A stretch of DNA of 64,000 nt, from contig CM037843.1 in the NCBI GenBank assembly GCA_021234535.1, positions 8,244,979 to 8,308,978 on the forward strand, given 5' to 3'. Origin of the DNA: Stichopus chloronotus. Lineage: Eukaryota > Echinodermata > Holothuroidea > Aspidochirotida > Stichopodidae. Of the stretch, positions 48,601-61,200 are shown piece after piece. How positions within the stretch are numbered: the stretch's first letter is position 1; the number at the start of each line of letters is the position of its first letter. Below the pieces are notes generated by a model. The model made no database searches and was not told the origin of the DNA. It worked only from the letters and a program-made list of their open reading frames with translations. A program made the translations under genes and the position numbers.

Positions 48601-51600
48601 AGATCAAATGGCAACAAGTGATAGTCTTTATGTGTAAAATATATTTAAATATTGTTCTTTACTTGCTAATGCCGAGCTTTGGTTGGTTTACACAAATTTC
48701 GTATACGAAATCTGTTGCAGATCATCCCTGGCTTCCTCATAATGGTATCGTCAACAGAAAAGCTCCTCTACGTCTCGGAAAACATTGCAGATTATTTGGG
48801 TCATTCAATGGTGGGTTTAACTGTTTTTTTTATATTAGGTTTTGTCCACTTTCTGTTGCATGTAGCATACTTCTGCGTGGAAATGTATACGACTTTAAAT
48901 CGTACTAGTTATAAAAATTAAACAAACAATCTCTCCCTTCTCTTCCTTTCCTTTGGCTTAGTCAGCAAATAAAAAAAATGTTATACACATACACAGAACT
49001 ACCGAATTTACAATTTAATTGAACAATACATTTTGTGACTTAGTGACTAATAAGCAAACATATATAGGCTGCTATGGAATGGAAATCGAGAAAGATTTTG
49101 CTTTCTACCTTTTGTTACCAGGTAGAATTGATATCTAAAGGAGCTCTTCTAAAGGATTTGGTAGATCAACAGGATATCCAACTTGTATGGAATCAACTGC
49201 AAATTCCTGTTAGCTTTGATGGTTACCCTCTCGAAAAATGTGAGTTTTATCGTCAAATATAGTGCGCCATTACATATGTTTATTCTTTCAGTAGAACACA
49301 TGTTCAACAACATCAATATATCAGGTGCAATGCTGACTCCAATGTGCCTTTAAATTAAAAGAAATATTGAAAGAAATAAGGAAGATGTTTTCATTGCATG
49401 CATGTGTATATGTGCGAGAAGACGGGATAACCCCTGACGATTTCTGAGAGGTGAGGGGGGGGGGGTGTTAAAATCACCCAAAAGGTGAGCATTAAGTTGC
49501 CACATCGCTGATAAGGACTGAAATCGTGCTTTATGGAGCTAACCCTTCACCGTCGTGACACAATGTTTTATGAAACTAAATTACATGAGGCTAACTTGAA
49601 TCTTCTATGAAAGTTTGGTGTAAAGTGTCTTCAGTATGTTCTGTGTTCTCCAACATTAATACGTCAGTATGTATAATAAGCAGCTTAAAATTTCATATGA
49701 TACACACTTTATGCGCGTCGTAATTTGATGATTATTGGCAAAAATACTCATTTACGAGGCTTGAATATAATTACAATAAATATATATGTTATATAACTAA
49801 GTTAAATACAAAAGTTTGGCGCCAGTATAAGTCAAGTTTGAAATAAAATTTTGTACGTCGGTACATAAAGTGGTGCATCTAAATATTGGGTAATCTGTTA
49901 TAACAAAGAATTTCGTAATGAGAATTAACGAGAGACGATTTCAAATGTACGTTTGTTGATTTGAATAAGTATTTTAAAATCAATTGTGACTTCAAAATAT
50001 TGAATAATTCAGTGCATGCAGTGCGAATATTTGCCTTTTGAAATTTCTACCTCCAAATATACCTCAAACTGTAAGTGTTTGTGTACACTGCATGACCCGA
50101 TTTAGCTTGTATCCCAGGTTTTTGTGTCAATGGATGACTTAACCCTGGCAAAATTTGCTCATAAAAAAACTAATCGATGACCTAACAAAGCAGAAACAGA
50201 CAAAATGTAAAACCGTAGGTTATAAATGATGCTGCACTTAGTCAAACATAGCAATCGACAGGGGCAGTGCAATTAAAGCATTTTCCCAAGTAGAACGACA
50301 AATTGTTGGATAATTTGAGTCAAGTGTAATACATGAAAAAAGAAGTAAGACAGAAAAGGTAAACCGAAGGGGTTTTTTCTCATTCGTCATACATGAAGCC
50401 ATCATCCAACCTCCCAACGGCTTCCCAGGTGTTCTTCAAGCTCCTCCAGGAAGTCAGCTATGCAACAAATTTAATGTACGTTTTCGTTGAATACCGATCA
50501 CAACCATCTGGCATTCTGAAAAACTAACCGAAAATTTCAACAGAGGTTATTAATCTCCGTCAGCTATAAAGTAATTAAGATGACAGAGATTTCGTGACTG
50601 GCGTATTAAGTCATTAGGAGACAACTTCGAGCGACTTGCAATAAAACAGTTGTAAAATGTACCAGGTACTCGTTTAAATTTCGTGTTTAGGTCTCTTGAC
50701 TATACATGGTATTCTTGCTTTTTCTTTTATTTTGTCTGAATTGATGGGGAAGTTTAGGATAAGAGCCTATTTGCATGACTATTTGTAAAAGCAATAAAGA
50801 TATCATTGTTGTAAAAGTTGAAGGAAAAATTTGACGTTTTGCAAATATGAAACGCTCAGTAAACTCTTGAAATTTACATTTCATGAGAGATATTTTTTGT
50901 CGTAATCTTCTTCTCAAGTAATGGCAGAGGAAATTTGGTTTTTAATATAAGGTAGCAATAACATTCTTTTTCTATTTTTACAAGCATTTGTCATAAAAAA
51001 AAATGTATCCGTTATTCTATGCCAAATTCTAGTCTTTGAATTGCATTGTCGTTATATCATATTTAATATATCTTTTAGTGATAATATATTTCAAACATCT
51101 TGAACATTGATTAGATGTTAGGACTGATGTAAAAGAATACCCTTTAGTTTTGTTTGTGGGATATCTATCTTCCTTTTACCGACAGACACATTGGGGCTAT
51201 CAAGTATCATAAGTTGAAGTAAACCTGCACAAGTGACAAATTAATCTATCCATTACAGATGGCAATATCGACCAGTACACATTTTATATTGCTACGTTCG
51301 GTGCCTTTCATGAGTACATGTACAGTTGTTTGTTTTCTGGTCTTCATTGTTGCAATTAGCCAATGAGCGTCGATTTGTCTGTCGTATGCTCAAATCACAT
51401 TGCTTCAAGCGACGATTACCCGACTGTGTCACCACCGAACAGACAGAAGATCAAAGCACGGTAAGGTTCTATTAAAAGATAAAATAACGGAAACCAAATA
51501 CAAACTAAATCAATCGAGAGCTAGCATATTTTCGGCATCAAAATAAATCTATTTGGATTAGACGAGTCGCTAAATATTGTCCTTTAGTTCGTTTTTAGAT

Positions 51601-54600
51601 AGAAATCTCAGAATCTGTTATGGAGATTACTGATCAAATCCTTGTGAAACAAGTCCGTTCGACTGACTTACGGAAGGAGATGAGTAGACCACAAAAATAG
51701 CATATCAAAGTTATTACTTTTTGGGTTTTTTTTCTTCTTGCAAATTAGGCTAAATATGAAAAAAGGATTGCTGATAATAGATTAGTCTGTCATTCCTTTC
51801 GTAAACCAACAGGCGATTTACGATTACTACTTCATATTTCCTTCTTCTTTCCATCTTGGACTTTGAAGAAAGTTATTAATTTATCTTAAGGATTCAATAA
51901 ACTCTTGGACTTAAAATCTTGTTGATTAAAGACTTCTATTTTCAACTATTCTCATTCTGTTTTGTGTAGCCTGTTTTCGTGAGAGGTAAAGTTTACCAGC
52001 TCTCACCAGACGAACCTCACACAACTGTCCTATTGGCCCTATGCTATCCTCTGCTGGAACCTTCCATTCCCAGAAATGTCGACGAACAAGACACTCTTTG
52101 GTTTACAACTATTCATGATCTAAATCTACGGATAAAGGCCACTTCTGAAAAGTCAGTAAAATTATGTGCTTTAAAACATCACTCTTAGCAATTACTTTAA
52201 TGGAACTAAACTTTGTGGTGAAAAAGAGTCACACGTTCGATGATATCTACATACAATTCAAGGTTTGAAGTGTAGATGCATGGTATAAAGTGCTGGAATG
52301 TTTGTCATAAAATAGGTGCAACCCGAGTAAAGTTAATGCTTACTTGTATTTAGTACAGAGCTTAAAAAAAATACGAATCACATTTGGTGGAGGAGGCCTG
52401 ACAAAGCTTGTGCAGGCAGTCTGATCCCCTTTAATAACAAAAGAGGGACCAAAAGAAAAAAAAAGCAATGTTTGATGTCCCCATTTCTAAGATGCATTGC
52501 TCTCAGTGTACAGGTTACTTCCCGCTTTTCACTGCCATCGTATATCCAACGTTTTGTGACATCTTGACTTTGGGACATAATTGTTACACTACACTCGATT
52601 TGAAGAAATTCTGAATCTGAATCTCTGTTGCGATGAGATGATGAGTGCTGGTGATGTCGGTAAAGTATGGTATATAGTCTTAGATATACCCTGCCTGCAT
52701 CCTCTGCATTTTGTCTCCCATGCCTGCATGGAACGACTGTGTTTGACTTTTGGACTCATCACTACAACTTCGACAAAGCAATTCATCGGAGTCGATCACT
52801 CTCCCTCATTGTCTTTATATTTCCCAGCGTGAAGTTCTTCATCGGTTTTACCCAGAGTCAGCTCGTCCATTGTTCCTGGTACCAGTTCGTTCATCATAAA
52901 GATTTACAAGAGGCGGTCAGTTTGCACTGCAGAGGTTAATATACTTATCTATCTTTCGATTTCTATCACGGACGTCCTTGCGAATTAGCGAGGGATTGTG
53001 ACGATTGGAATCTGAATGTGTAAGACATGCTATATTCATACATTTAAAGGAACTCATTGAGTTGATATCAATAGGTTTCTGATTGTGTTGAAGGGTATAT
53101 AAAGACATGAAATTTTTTAGAATTAGCATAATAAGTCCAATTTGGCATCCAATAGTTATGAAAACCATGAAAACGTTTGGTCCTTTATTGTACTTGTACT
53201 TGTATGGGTGGATCATAAGTCCTAGTACGAAAAGTGCATGTCTGGTCACAAAGTTTCAAAAATAGATTGAAATGTTGATTACTCACTCATTAATGTTCCT
53301 TTGTATGTGATGCATTGATATCCTCTTAGTTTGACCGTTTCTCATTGGTATGTTAAGGACTCTTCTTGACAGGTTTAGGAAATTTTAGTGAATTTCACGC
53401 GGCAAATAAATAAGCCTCTTCAGACAAACTTTGTTAAAAATTTGTTAAAACCGTTGTATATTTCCTCTACAATGGGACCCGAATTAGCCCTACCATAATT
53501 TAGATTGCTAAACTGATCGTTATCAAAACTGAAAAAATCGATGCACCTTCAGTAGAAGTCTTGGCATCTTTTCCTCTACCTCTGCTTCCAAACGTTACCG
53601 ATTGCTAAAAGACAGGACGTAACATCTTTCTTGTTGAATGTCTCCATCCAGATTATTTATACGCTAGGCTCTCTCTACCATTTGATCTACATCCATGATT
53701 CTTCAGTCTTTGAGTTTGAATTAAACTTGTGTGACCCGATCGTGCTGTTATTCCTGGGCCTTGAGACCCACTAGTAGTTCGATTTACTTCCCTACCTTTT
53801 TTTTTGCAAAATTGATTTCATATCGCAGGCACAGTTACAAACGTGGAATTTCGTTGTTTTAGCTTTCAATCTGGTTGCCTAACTTTCTTTTCCTTAATCT
53901 CTCTGGGGAAGTTAAGACATGAGGAAGGTTGGGACGGGATCATGGGACGGAGAAAAGCAGTCGAGTGGGGTTACGCTCAGCAGTGCAGATATGGATAAGA
54001 CATTTTTTTTATCTTACGTTACCGACAGAGCAACGGAATATAAGTCTTAGCAAAACATACGGTACTTTTCAACACGATTGCAACACCTCCATGTCATTGC
54101 CACACGTATGTAGTCTGGGAATATGTCTACTTCTGCCACAGACTCTCAGTGTGTAGAAACCTTTTTCTGTATCCATCATGTTCTCTGCAGTGCGATCTGG
54201 GGGTGGTCAGTGCACTTCCATACTACGCATGCTCACAAGGGAAGGTTGCCTCATGAACGTTAAAACAACAGCAGATCTGATTCAACAGGATGACGTTGAT
54301 CCTTATTCTCCGGTTATTCAGCTCACGAACCGCGTCTTAAGGTACCAAAAAAAAATGGTTTATCAAGTCTTCACGCTTGCTTGTTTGGAATCATCGTTTT
54401 TTCTTTCTTTTTTTTCACTTTTCAATTTCCATAAACTTTTCGCTCCATGAGACAGTTCAGAGATACAAACAAGCATGCGCAAAATGAAAACATGCGGAAG
54501 GTTCAAACGGGGAAGTTGTTCATAGATTTACTGTTGCAAATTTTAACTCAACCCTTCAGAAATCCTTTCACACTCAATAAATTCGCTTCGTTCTTTTAGA

Positions 54601-55025
54601 GCATAATTATTATTTTTTTTATAATGTATGGTGGTAATACCTATGAAAATTCATGCCAGAAGGATTTATAAATTTCTCGATTTGGGTTAAAAAAAAAAGA
54701 AAGCTTGTGCACTGTTGCTTCTATGCATGTTTGTGTTTGTACCGCTTTGAGCTTTGACATCATATCATTTTCAAACTATTATAATTCCATGAACTCTGAC
54801 CTGGAGTAACCACAGATGGCTATGATCGTGAACGCGTCTCACAAAGAATTATTACCAAACATATTAGCAAAATGTGTATCACAGTAGTAGGACATATATT
54901 GTCAATATAACGTGTATCTACCGAAGAGTAAAATTAATTTTGATGTTTTCTTTTTCTGTTCTTTTTTCCTTCATTCAAGTAACGAGGAAGCAGAATACCA
55001 CCGGATGTACACTCAAGTACAGTGA
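45465..55025 (+). CDS. NPAS4: NPAS4/dysfusion-type bHLH-PAS transcription factor
   Basis: Nine exons: 45465-45645, 47993-48042, 48721-48810, 49122-49239, 51360-51460, 51970-52151, 52828-52934, 54191-54341 and 54980-55025; all eight junction phases agree. The model gives 341 residues. Order: bHLH (~1-60) with the family's SRASKERRDLINKEIDELRE basic region, PAS-A (~75-200) with LPGFL-like IIPGFLIM and YVSENIADYLGHSM, linker strands with VRGKVY, and PAS-B (~235-325) with FIGFTQSQLVHCSWYQFVH. NPAS4 factors pair with ARNT/ARNT2 and switch on genes after neural activity; fly dysfusion acts in trachea and leg. The long C-terminal activation region is absent from this model, so the true 3' end may lie further on. 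The gene stands alone and runs tail-to-tail with the gene at 61957-63855. Confidence 0.9.
46755..47547. mobile_element. Putative MITE cluster in NPAS4-like intron 1
   Basis: ggctgccggattaaaaaaagg near 46755 and the right end aaatccgcccctgg near 47547 resemble an inverted CAGGGGCGGATT terminus. Copy D of the dispersed repeat and a poly-G run lie inside. Confidence 0.35.
47325..47490 (-). repeat. Dispersed repeat family, copy D (inverted)
   Basis: Minus-strand order: aagcggaacgccaccaccggttgg, gacattttggctttgcagg, cagatggccggaaatgac, gctgcatgttaccagcctt. Matches copy C in order and spacing, with poly-G interrupting. Confidence 0.65.
47993..48042 (+). CDS. NPAS4: NPAS4-like exon 2: bHLH to PAS-A linker
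   Basis: 50 nt, acceptor ttccttctag, donor GTTTGA (weak); gives IGYQDPIFGQTTFGFHQ. Found because it restores phase between exons 1 and 3. Confidence 0.65.
48721..48810 (+). CDS. NPAS4: NPAS4-like exon 3: PAS-A start
   Basis: 30 codons, acceptor ctgttgcag, donor GTGGGT; IIPGFLIM, EKLLYVSENIADYLGHSM. Matches the first strands and helix of PAS-A. Confidence 0.92.
49122..49239 (+). CDS. NPAS4: NPAS4-like exon 4: PAS-A middle
   Basis: Acceptor gttaccag; VELISKGALLKDLVDQQDIQ fits the PAS-A helix 'VDL...G.S.YD..D..D'. Donor GTGAGT, phase 1. Confidence 0.88.
49740..51359. other. NPAS4-like intron 4, no further feature seen
   Basis: AT-rich sequence without repeats or open frames I can support. Confidence 0.4.
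51360..51460 (+). CDS. NPAS4: NPAS4-like exon 5: PAS-A end
   Basis: Acceptor gcaattag; NERRFVCRMLKSHCFKRR is the F-x-C-R-x strand with the basic turn known in the family. Donor GTAAGG, phase 0. Confidence 0.85.
51970..52151 (+). CDS. NPAS4: NPAS4-like exon 6: strand VRGK, linker, PAS-B start
   Basis: Acceptor ttttgtgtag; PVFVRGKVYQLSPDEPHTTV, then LLALCYPLLEP and FTTIHDLNLRIKATSE. Donor GTCAGT after 52151 keeps phase with exon 7. Confidence 0.88.
52828..52934 (+). CDS. NPAS4: NPAS4-like exon 7: PAS-B core
   Basis: VKFFIGFTQSQLVHCSWYQF then VHHKDLQEAVSLHCR; canonical PAS-B G-[FY]-x-x-x-[ED/Q]-L and SWY-x-x-[LV]-H-x-[ED]-D-L. Donor GTTAAT. Confidence 0.9.
54191..54341 (+). CDS. NPAS4: NPAS4-like exon 8: PAS-B end
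   Basis: Acceptor ttctctgcag; SILRMLTREGCLMNVKTTAD is the R-M-x-T-[KR]-x-G strand, with Met-Asn where many PAS-B domains have a Trp. Donor GTACCA, phase 2. Confidence 0.82.
54980..55025 (+). CDS. NPAS4: NPAS4-like exon 9 (end uncertain)
   Basis: From acceptor ttcattcaag the frame reads SNEEAEYHRMYTQVQ then stop, like the family's SDMEAWSLRQQ segment after PAS-B. Possible donors at 55013 or 55017 would let the gene run on. Using the next AG (aacgag) gives another frame ending at 55065. Confidence 0.55.
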
Positions 55026-55129
55026 CTCACAAAGTACCAGTACATTATCATTTGATGAACTCTAGATATCATGATAGTAAATTGTGCCTGTAGCTAGGTT
55101 TCGAGGTCTCTGAAGTTGGAGGTGGGGGG

Positions 55130-55230
55130 GGGGGGGTGCTGTCTCCGTTGAAATGTAACCATGGATTCCTATTCGGCGTTCGACCCCTGGTCGGGTCACG
55201 GTAAGATAAATTTTGTTTAAGGTTTACCCA
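55130..55230 (+). repeat. SINE-like fragment next to poly-G
   Basis: A G run (55121-55137) is followed by ggcgttcgacccctggtcgg (B-box-like) and gtcacggtaagataaatttt, similar to the minus strand of 4255-4345. Confidence 0.35.
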
Positions 55231-57002
55231 TTTGGACGCACTTTTTGAAAAATAGATAACATATTTTGATAAAAATTGTTTAAGTTGGTAGTCACCAAAC
55301 GTGAAGTTATGATATGTAAGCCACAGGCTTCCGGTCCACACTTTTGTGATCGCTTAGCGACACAAAAATGTCTCTCAAGGTCTGAATTATGATTATTATT
55401 AAAGGGGTCGGCCAATTAAGAGAATAGACAATTCCAAAAATATTGGGAATGTTTTTCTCTGCTTTCTTGTGAAAACCATATCTCAATGGTACCCAGTCTT
55501 AGAGTTATGTATCTTTGAAGAAATATCTCTTTGCAAATGGTACATTGCACCATGGGAAATTTGTGATGTCACTCGGGCACAACTTCTCAACTATCTTTTG
55601 TATCTCTTCACAAGCTTGAGTTCTTGAATGTCTTAAAAGAAACATTATGACATTTCAGTGCACTCAACAATACACAAAATCCAACTTTTCACTTGTGTCA
55701 AACTTCAAGGTTAAAGAAGGCCTCAGTTTTAAAGTACAAGGACTTCTTGCAATAATCTGCTGCTGCAGTTACATGGCAGGTTTGTAACCTTGAGGCAACT
55801 GGAATCTTTCTTGACTGGAACGGCCTTTCTTCAAGCAGCAATATTTCTGGTTACGAACAAGATGTTTGCATGGAATTTGTAATACCTGAGATGAAAAATT
55901 AATTCTCTCCCCCAGTCCCGGACGCCTATGGGGACAAGTCTGTGATTTGGTGTTGGGGCTCAGATTCAGTTGTTAAAAAGAAGTCTTGACAGCCATACAT
56001 AATATGTACAAAAATTGGTACCATGTGACCAATGTTATGTGTGTATGCATTGAAAGGTTTTTAGGAAATGCAGCATATAAGATGCAAGACAGTGGCATGG
56101 CTAACATTACTTTTATGTCGCTTAAAAACTTTTCCACCTTAAGTGATGTTTGCACTTTCAAAAACAGGCATAGTGGGGTGAGATAATACTTTTGCTTATG
56201 TTCAGCAAAATCAGAGACATGGTGAAACCAAAGAGAAATTAAAATGAGAAATAAAGCCAAACATCTTACATACAAGTATTTCTTCCTTTTCTTTACATTT
56301 CCTTCCCTTTGTATTATGAAAAATTTTGTCACTACATAAAAAAAAATGGTCGCATGAACATTACTTGAAAATGAAAAGCTGTAAAGTGTTATAATACTGT
56401 TAGCCAAGCATGTGGAACACTGTCCTCGTTAATGAAAGTAATAATTCCAAATCTCTACCTCCTTTCCAAATTTTCACTCATAACACAACTTTAAATCCTC
56501 ATCGCAAATTACGTAAAAGTTGGAATAAAATGTCAATGGATACAAAATACAAGGTGAAGCTGCGATTGATTACTTTTTTCTTTAATTTTTTTTTTTTTGT
56601 CTTTTTGCATTGGTATTTGCAATGCATTCTGTAACTAGGCAGAAGATAACGAAATGTGGAAATCTGTGACTAAAATAGGCAAATGAAGGATGCACAAAAG
56701 GCAAAAATACTTAACCAACAGTGATGGTTGAAATGGTGCTATTTTGTACCACTTCAAAATTAACCTTGTCTTTTGCGGTCAGCATTGTGCTAGGTACTAC
56801 TGCTATCCAAGACCTGGTAAGCTGGTAACTGTTTAGTAACCCAATATTCCACATCTGACCGGATTCTTTTGAATCCATTCTCACCTAACTTTACCTCATA
56901 CCTTAAGAGCAATTGCTAAGCAAGGTAATCGTATGGGCATTGAGAATAGTGTTGTATTGCATGCACTATTTCCACTAACTGTACGTGCGTTGCTTGTACA
57001 AG
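55231..57002. other. Stretch downstream of NPAS4-like exon 9
   Basis: AT-rich; no family-level coding match. Poly-T near 56585-56599. Confidence 0.35.
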
Positions 57003-57300
57003 TCAACTGTTATTGACAAACTCCATTGATCACTGCAGCAAACTTAACAAAACCCCAGATGGGCTCTGTGGTTCCTCGCCTGAATATTATCTCCACTATT
57101 TGGAGCTTCAACAAAAGGTTTTGAGCAGCCAAACATCACCAAATGCAGTCTCTGGTACTCTTTACACAGAGGGTGTTTGCAGTGCAACTACTGTATCATT
57201 GTGTACTAAAAACCAAGATAAATTTTCAGCGTCACAGGAAACAAACTATCCTCCTTTAAGGCAGTTTGGCATGAATTCATTCCACCCCAATAAATAATGA
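57003..57300 (+). CDS. Candidate alternative last exon of the NPAS4-like gene
   Basis: An open frame of ~98 codons after acceptor cttgtacaag needs a phase-2 donor; both exon 8 (54341) and a weak donor in exon 9 (55012) fit. The peptide is polar and Gln/Ser/Thr-rich (YYLHYLELQQKVLSSQTSPN), as an activation domain would be. No family match; it may be chance. Confidence 0.3.
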
Positions 57301-57854
57301 CCAGTCCATGATGACTTGGAAGTCAACTTGTGCTGAACACTGACTCAGGTTTGACAACTTCACTTTAAGTTACAGCAACTTCTTCACAGTCTCTGTCAAC
57401 TGACCCAGATAATATGCCCTGTATTTCAAGCCTGGTACTACTCAAGCAGACTAGGCTTGTCAGTCACGGCAGATCCTTCACAAATATGGTGACATTAGAG
57501 CTAGCTCCCACGTGTAAAATATCTTTTACTTCCTTGTCCTTGCAGTTTAGAAATTGTGATAGCATTGAAATAGTCAAGAACTCTGCAATATTCTTGAGAA
57601 TGCTTCCTCATAATTTATTCTTTCATATCAGAGAAATGTGCCTAAATGTGAAATATAGGACAGAATTTGCAAATACAAGAGATGTCATTTCTTTGACATC
57701 ACACTATTTTGAGGCACCATATAACAGTGAGATGTTCTAATCTGAAAAATCTGTGGAAAACTATTGATTTGCACAATGTAATAATTCATGGCCCATGTGG
57801 CCTTTCCTGAAGTTGGACCCACAAATGTTGAACACTGACTGACTGGAAAGCGTT

Positions 57855-58260
57855 TAATTGCAATGCTAATTTGACAAACATTTCACATTGTGAAGAAAAA
57901 TATGAAAAGCATGATTTCATAAAATGGTCCACATGGGCCCATATGGGACCAATACTAATGGACAAACTGAAGGAACCACTACCACAGAAGGAATGGACAC
58001 AATTTTAACGTAATGCCACACAATCTGTATGTAGAAGAAGCATTTTGCATGATTTCATAAATGGCACATATGGGCCCATTTAAACCCTAAACTCCTGGTT
58101 CCACTACCGCAATGCTACTTTGATGGACATTTCACATTGTAAAGCAAAAGATGCTTAAAGGAAACATTTTGCATGATTTCATAAAATGGTCAATATGGCC
58201 CATATGGGGCCAATAATCCTAAGAAACCTGAAGCAACCACTACCATGGTGGTAATGTGAC
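57855..58260. repeat. Three-copy repeat with gcatgatttcataaaatggtc core
   Basis: gcatgatttcataaa(a)tgg and catatgg(g)cccata-type palindromes recur near 57909, 58047 and 58169; the phrase 'gaaccactaccac' follows each. Copies are 125-140 bp apart and diverged. Confidence 0.65.
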
Positions 58261-58299
58261 ACAATTGCCAACCTGACTGCATGGGTAATTCCTTTGCCA

Positions 58300-61200
58300 A
58301 TGCCAGGAACCAAAATGTGGTAGTGACGTAACAAATTCTAAGCCGCTTGACTCATGCGATCCACTTTCTTTTTACATACAGACACTTTCATGCTATGGAG
58401 ACTGGGTAGGTTTTAGTTTAATTCTACAGGTTCACTCACATTAACAAGAGTTACTCTTTGTGATACAGTGTAAGACATACTTTAAGCAATTGGAGAGCAC
58501 ATTTTGTAGGATAAGACAAACACACACAAAAAAGGAAAATCTAGCAAATATGAAGAAAAAATGAAATCAAACAACACAAAGGTGAATTATACGTTTGGCA
58601 TAAAGAAATTGAAAAAACAGAAGTCTTGACTCCACTAAGCTAGTAAAGCGATACCATGTTTCCAACCAGCACAGGGTTTGATCAAGGTAATGCCCCTTGC
58701 AAAACTTTTACTTTCAACCTTCACTTCACACCACCTGAAACATTATCTTTGGTTTGCTAATATGAGAACACAAGGTTGTCTCTGGTATCTGAAAATGGCA
58801 CACACATGCAAAATGACACGGACAAAATTACAACAGCTGAGAAAAACTAAATACAATAAAATGAAAAAACAAAAGAAAAAAATTCATGATCATTGCACAA
58901 ATGACTTCTGAAAACAAAGAAAAAGGAAATTGTAATATTCTCTTAAGGTGTTCTCTTGAAAAACAAACATAAGCCCAGCACAAAGAGCAAACACCATCAA
59001 GGGGATAACTGGTAAAACAGCTGTCTGATACTGAACATAAAACAAAAGAAAAATCCAGTTCAGTACTTGTGCAGAAGAGCTTATCATGATGGATGTTCCA
59101 CCAACTTCAATTTCTCCAAAGAAAAAAAAACCAAAAAAACAATCATTACAACAACAAAAAAAACCAAACAATGGAAACCTTTTTTATTTCAGAGGTAATT
59201 TACAGCTACATTGAATGGCAAGTCAAACAAGGACCTATGCTATGCCACATTAAAGGCTTCTTCATCTCCTGTTTAAAGCTTATGGGATTAATCAAAGCTA
59301 ATGACTTTGTAGGTCTTTACCACATTCATGCAATCATCCTGATGACAACATTATCAAAATAAAGAATTGTGAAAGGATTACTGATGTATGGTTAACAAAT
59401 AAGTCATATCAACCCCTACACAATGCAATTGCAACAGTATCAAAAGGAAGCAATCTCCAAGGAAGACTTAATTCCCTTCAGCAATGCAACCCCATCACCC
59501 TTTTCTCTCCAGTTTCACAGTATTTCCAGTATTCAAAGCTACAAAGGAGAAGGTTCGCTGAAGTTGCTCGGTCTCAGAGTAATCTAGCGATATATTCCTT
59601 GTTTTTACAATGATACCAAAATCCAAAGTCTGTAAGTACAAAGTAATAAGTCACTTAGGCTCAGTGAAGTAGGTCTAGTACAGTACTCCTACAATTGCTA
59701 TCAAACGTCTTACTGATACCAGAGAACCAAGTTATAAAGGGTTGACAGATAAATACATATCTGTGTACAATAGAACAATCTAACAATTAATTCTGTTAGC
59801 AACCAGTTTCACAACGGAATGTGAGCATCCTTCTGGCCAGTTAGATGTATGTATAATCACCATACACTAATAGGCCAGAAATGGTTGACTTCACTGAAAA
59901 AAACAAGAAAATGTTGACAAAAAAACCAAAGTGGTCAAAGATAGTGCACAACAAGGCATTAGCATTGAACTAAAATAAGAGAATGTACAATGTGGATGTA
60001 GTTTGTCATTTAATTCATCACTCACAGCATTTCCATGGGAATGTTGATAAACGAAATTGTTGTACGGCATGCCTATCATCCTAACGAGCACCATTTTATA
60101 TTCAGTAAGTTAATATGCAAAGGAAACTCTCTAGTCACACAACTTTTACCTCTCCATTTGTGAGTTGTTTGTTCGCATGAACAAAAATTATCAACCTTGT
60201 GAAAGTCATGAATATACATCATTTTACAAATGAAATGACACACTGAGGTAAACCACTGTAGTGAGATACAGATCTACTTAAATACCATTTTCCTCAACAT
60301 TTCTGGGAATACCTCTTTACACCTATGAATGACTTGCTGACCAAACATATAACATCTTAACAAAAGTTCACAAGATCCAGTTTCAGTCCAAAGACCATAT
60401 ATGTGTACCCATGCAAACAACTCCTCCAAAGCGCAAGAACCAACAGATATGACAACTCTGCAAGTCATTGGAGGATTTTTCTGACAAGCAGAACGTGAAG
60501 CTAAGGTAAAAACCAAGCCATCTCCATGAGCACATCATGTGTTGTACAATAGTTTCACAGTGCCGAAAACCTCAGCAAATCCTTTGCAAGCATTGCAGAA
60601 TTAAATATACCACTACTACCAAACACTACCCAGTGAAAGTAACTCAACTGCAGCAAAGCAACAAATGTGAAATTTCATTTGCCTGCCAGCTTGAAGAGAC
60701 ATTGTACCATATCTACAAAAGAAACTACCACTGGAATGGCTCTTCCACGGCAAAATCCTTACTTGCAGCATATGAACGTTACTTATGGAGGTGAATCTGT
60801 CCCAAAACTGTGATGAACTGCAGAACTGTGATGGCGATGGCTCACGCCACTTCACTTGTAAGTGTTACAAATGTCACAATAAAATGGCTGACATAAATGG
60901 CAACAGCTGCATGCCTGACTGATATGTACAGTATCACCTCAAACTTGGCTCAGCATATCTGAGGAAACTGCACTACATATCTGACCTCCAAAATAAGAAA
61001 CATACAGTCATTATCCACACAATCAGCCAACTTAACATCCAAGTAGTAATTGCTAATATGAACTGTGAATGCTCACTACCTCATTTGATAGAGCTAATTA
61101 AACATGCTGTAAGCTGCTGCTAGAAGTAAATCCAATCCTTTCAAACACACCAAGAAACTGACCACTAGTAGTTCAAGAACAAAGTGGGTAATATTTGGAG

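Noticed and set aside
57414..57740. 108-codon plus-strand frame after the NPAS4-like gene
   Set aside because: No splice-supported link and no activation-domain or family signature; probably chance.
58890..59171. Hydrophobic minus-strand frame resembling membrane segments
   Set aside because: Low-complexity Phe/Leu from poly-A/poly-T tracts; no splice sites, no conserved motif.
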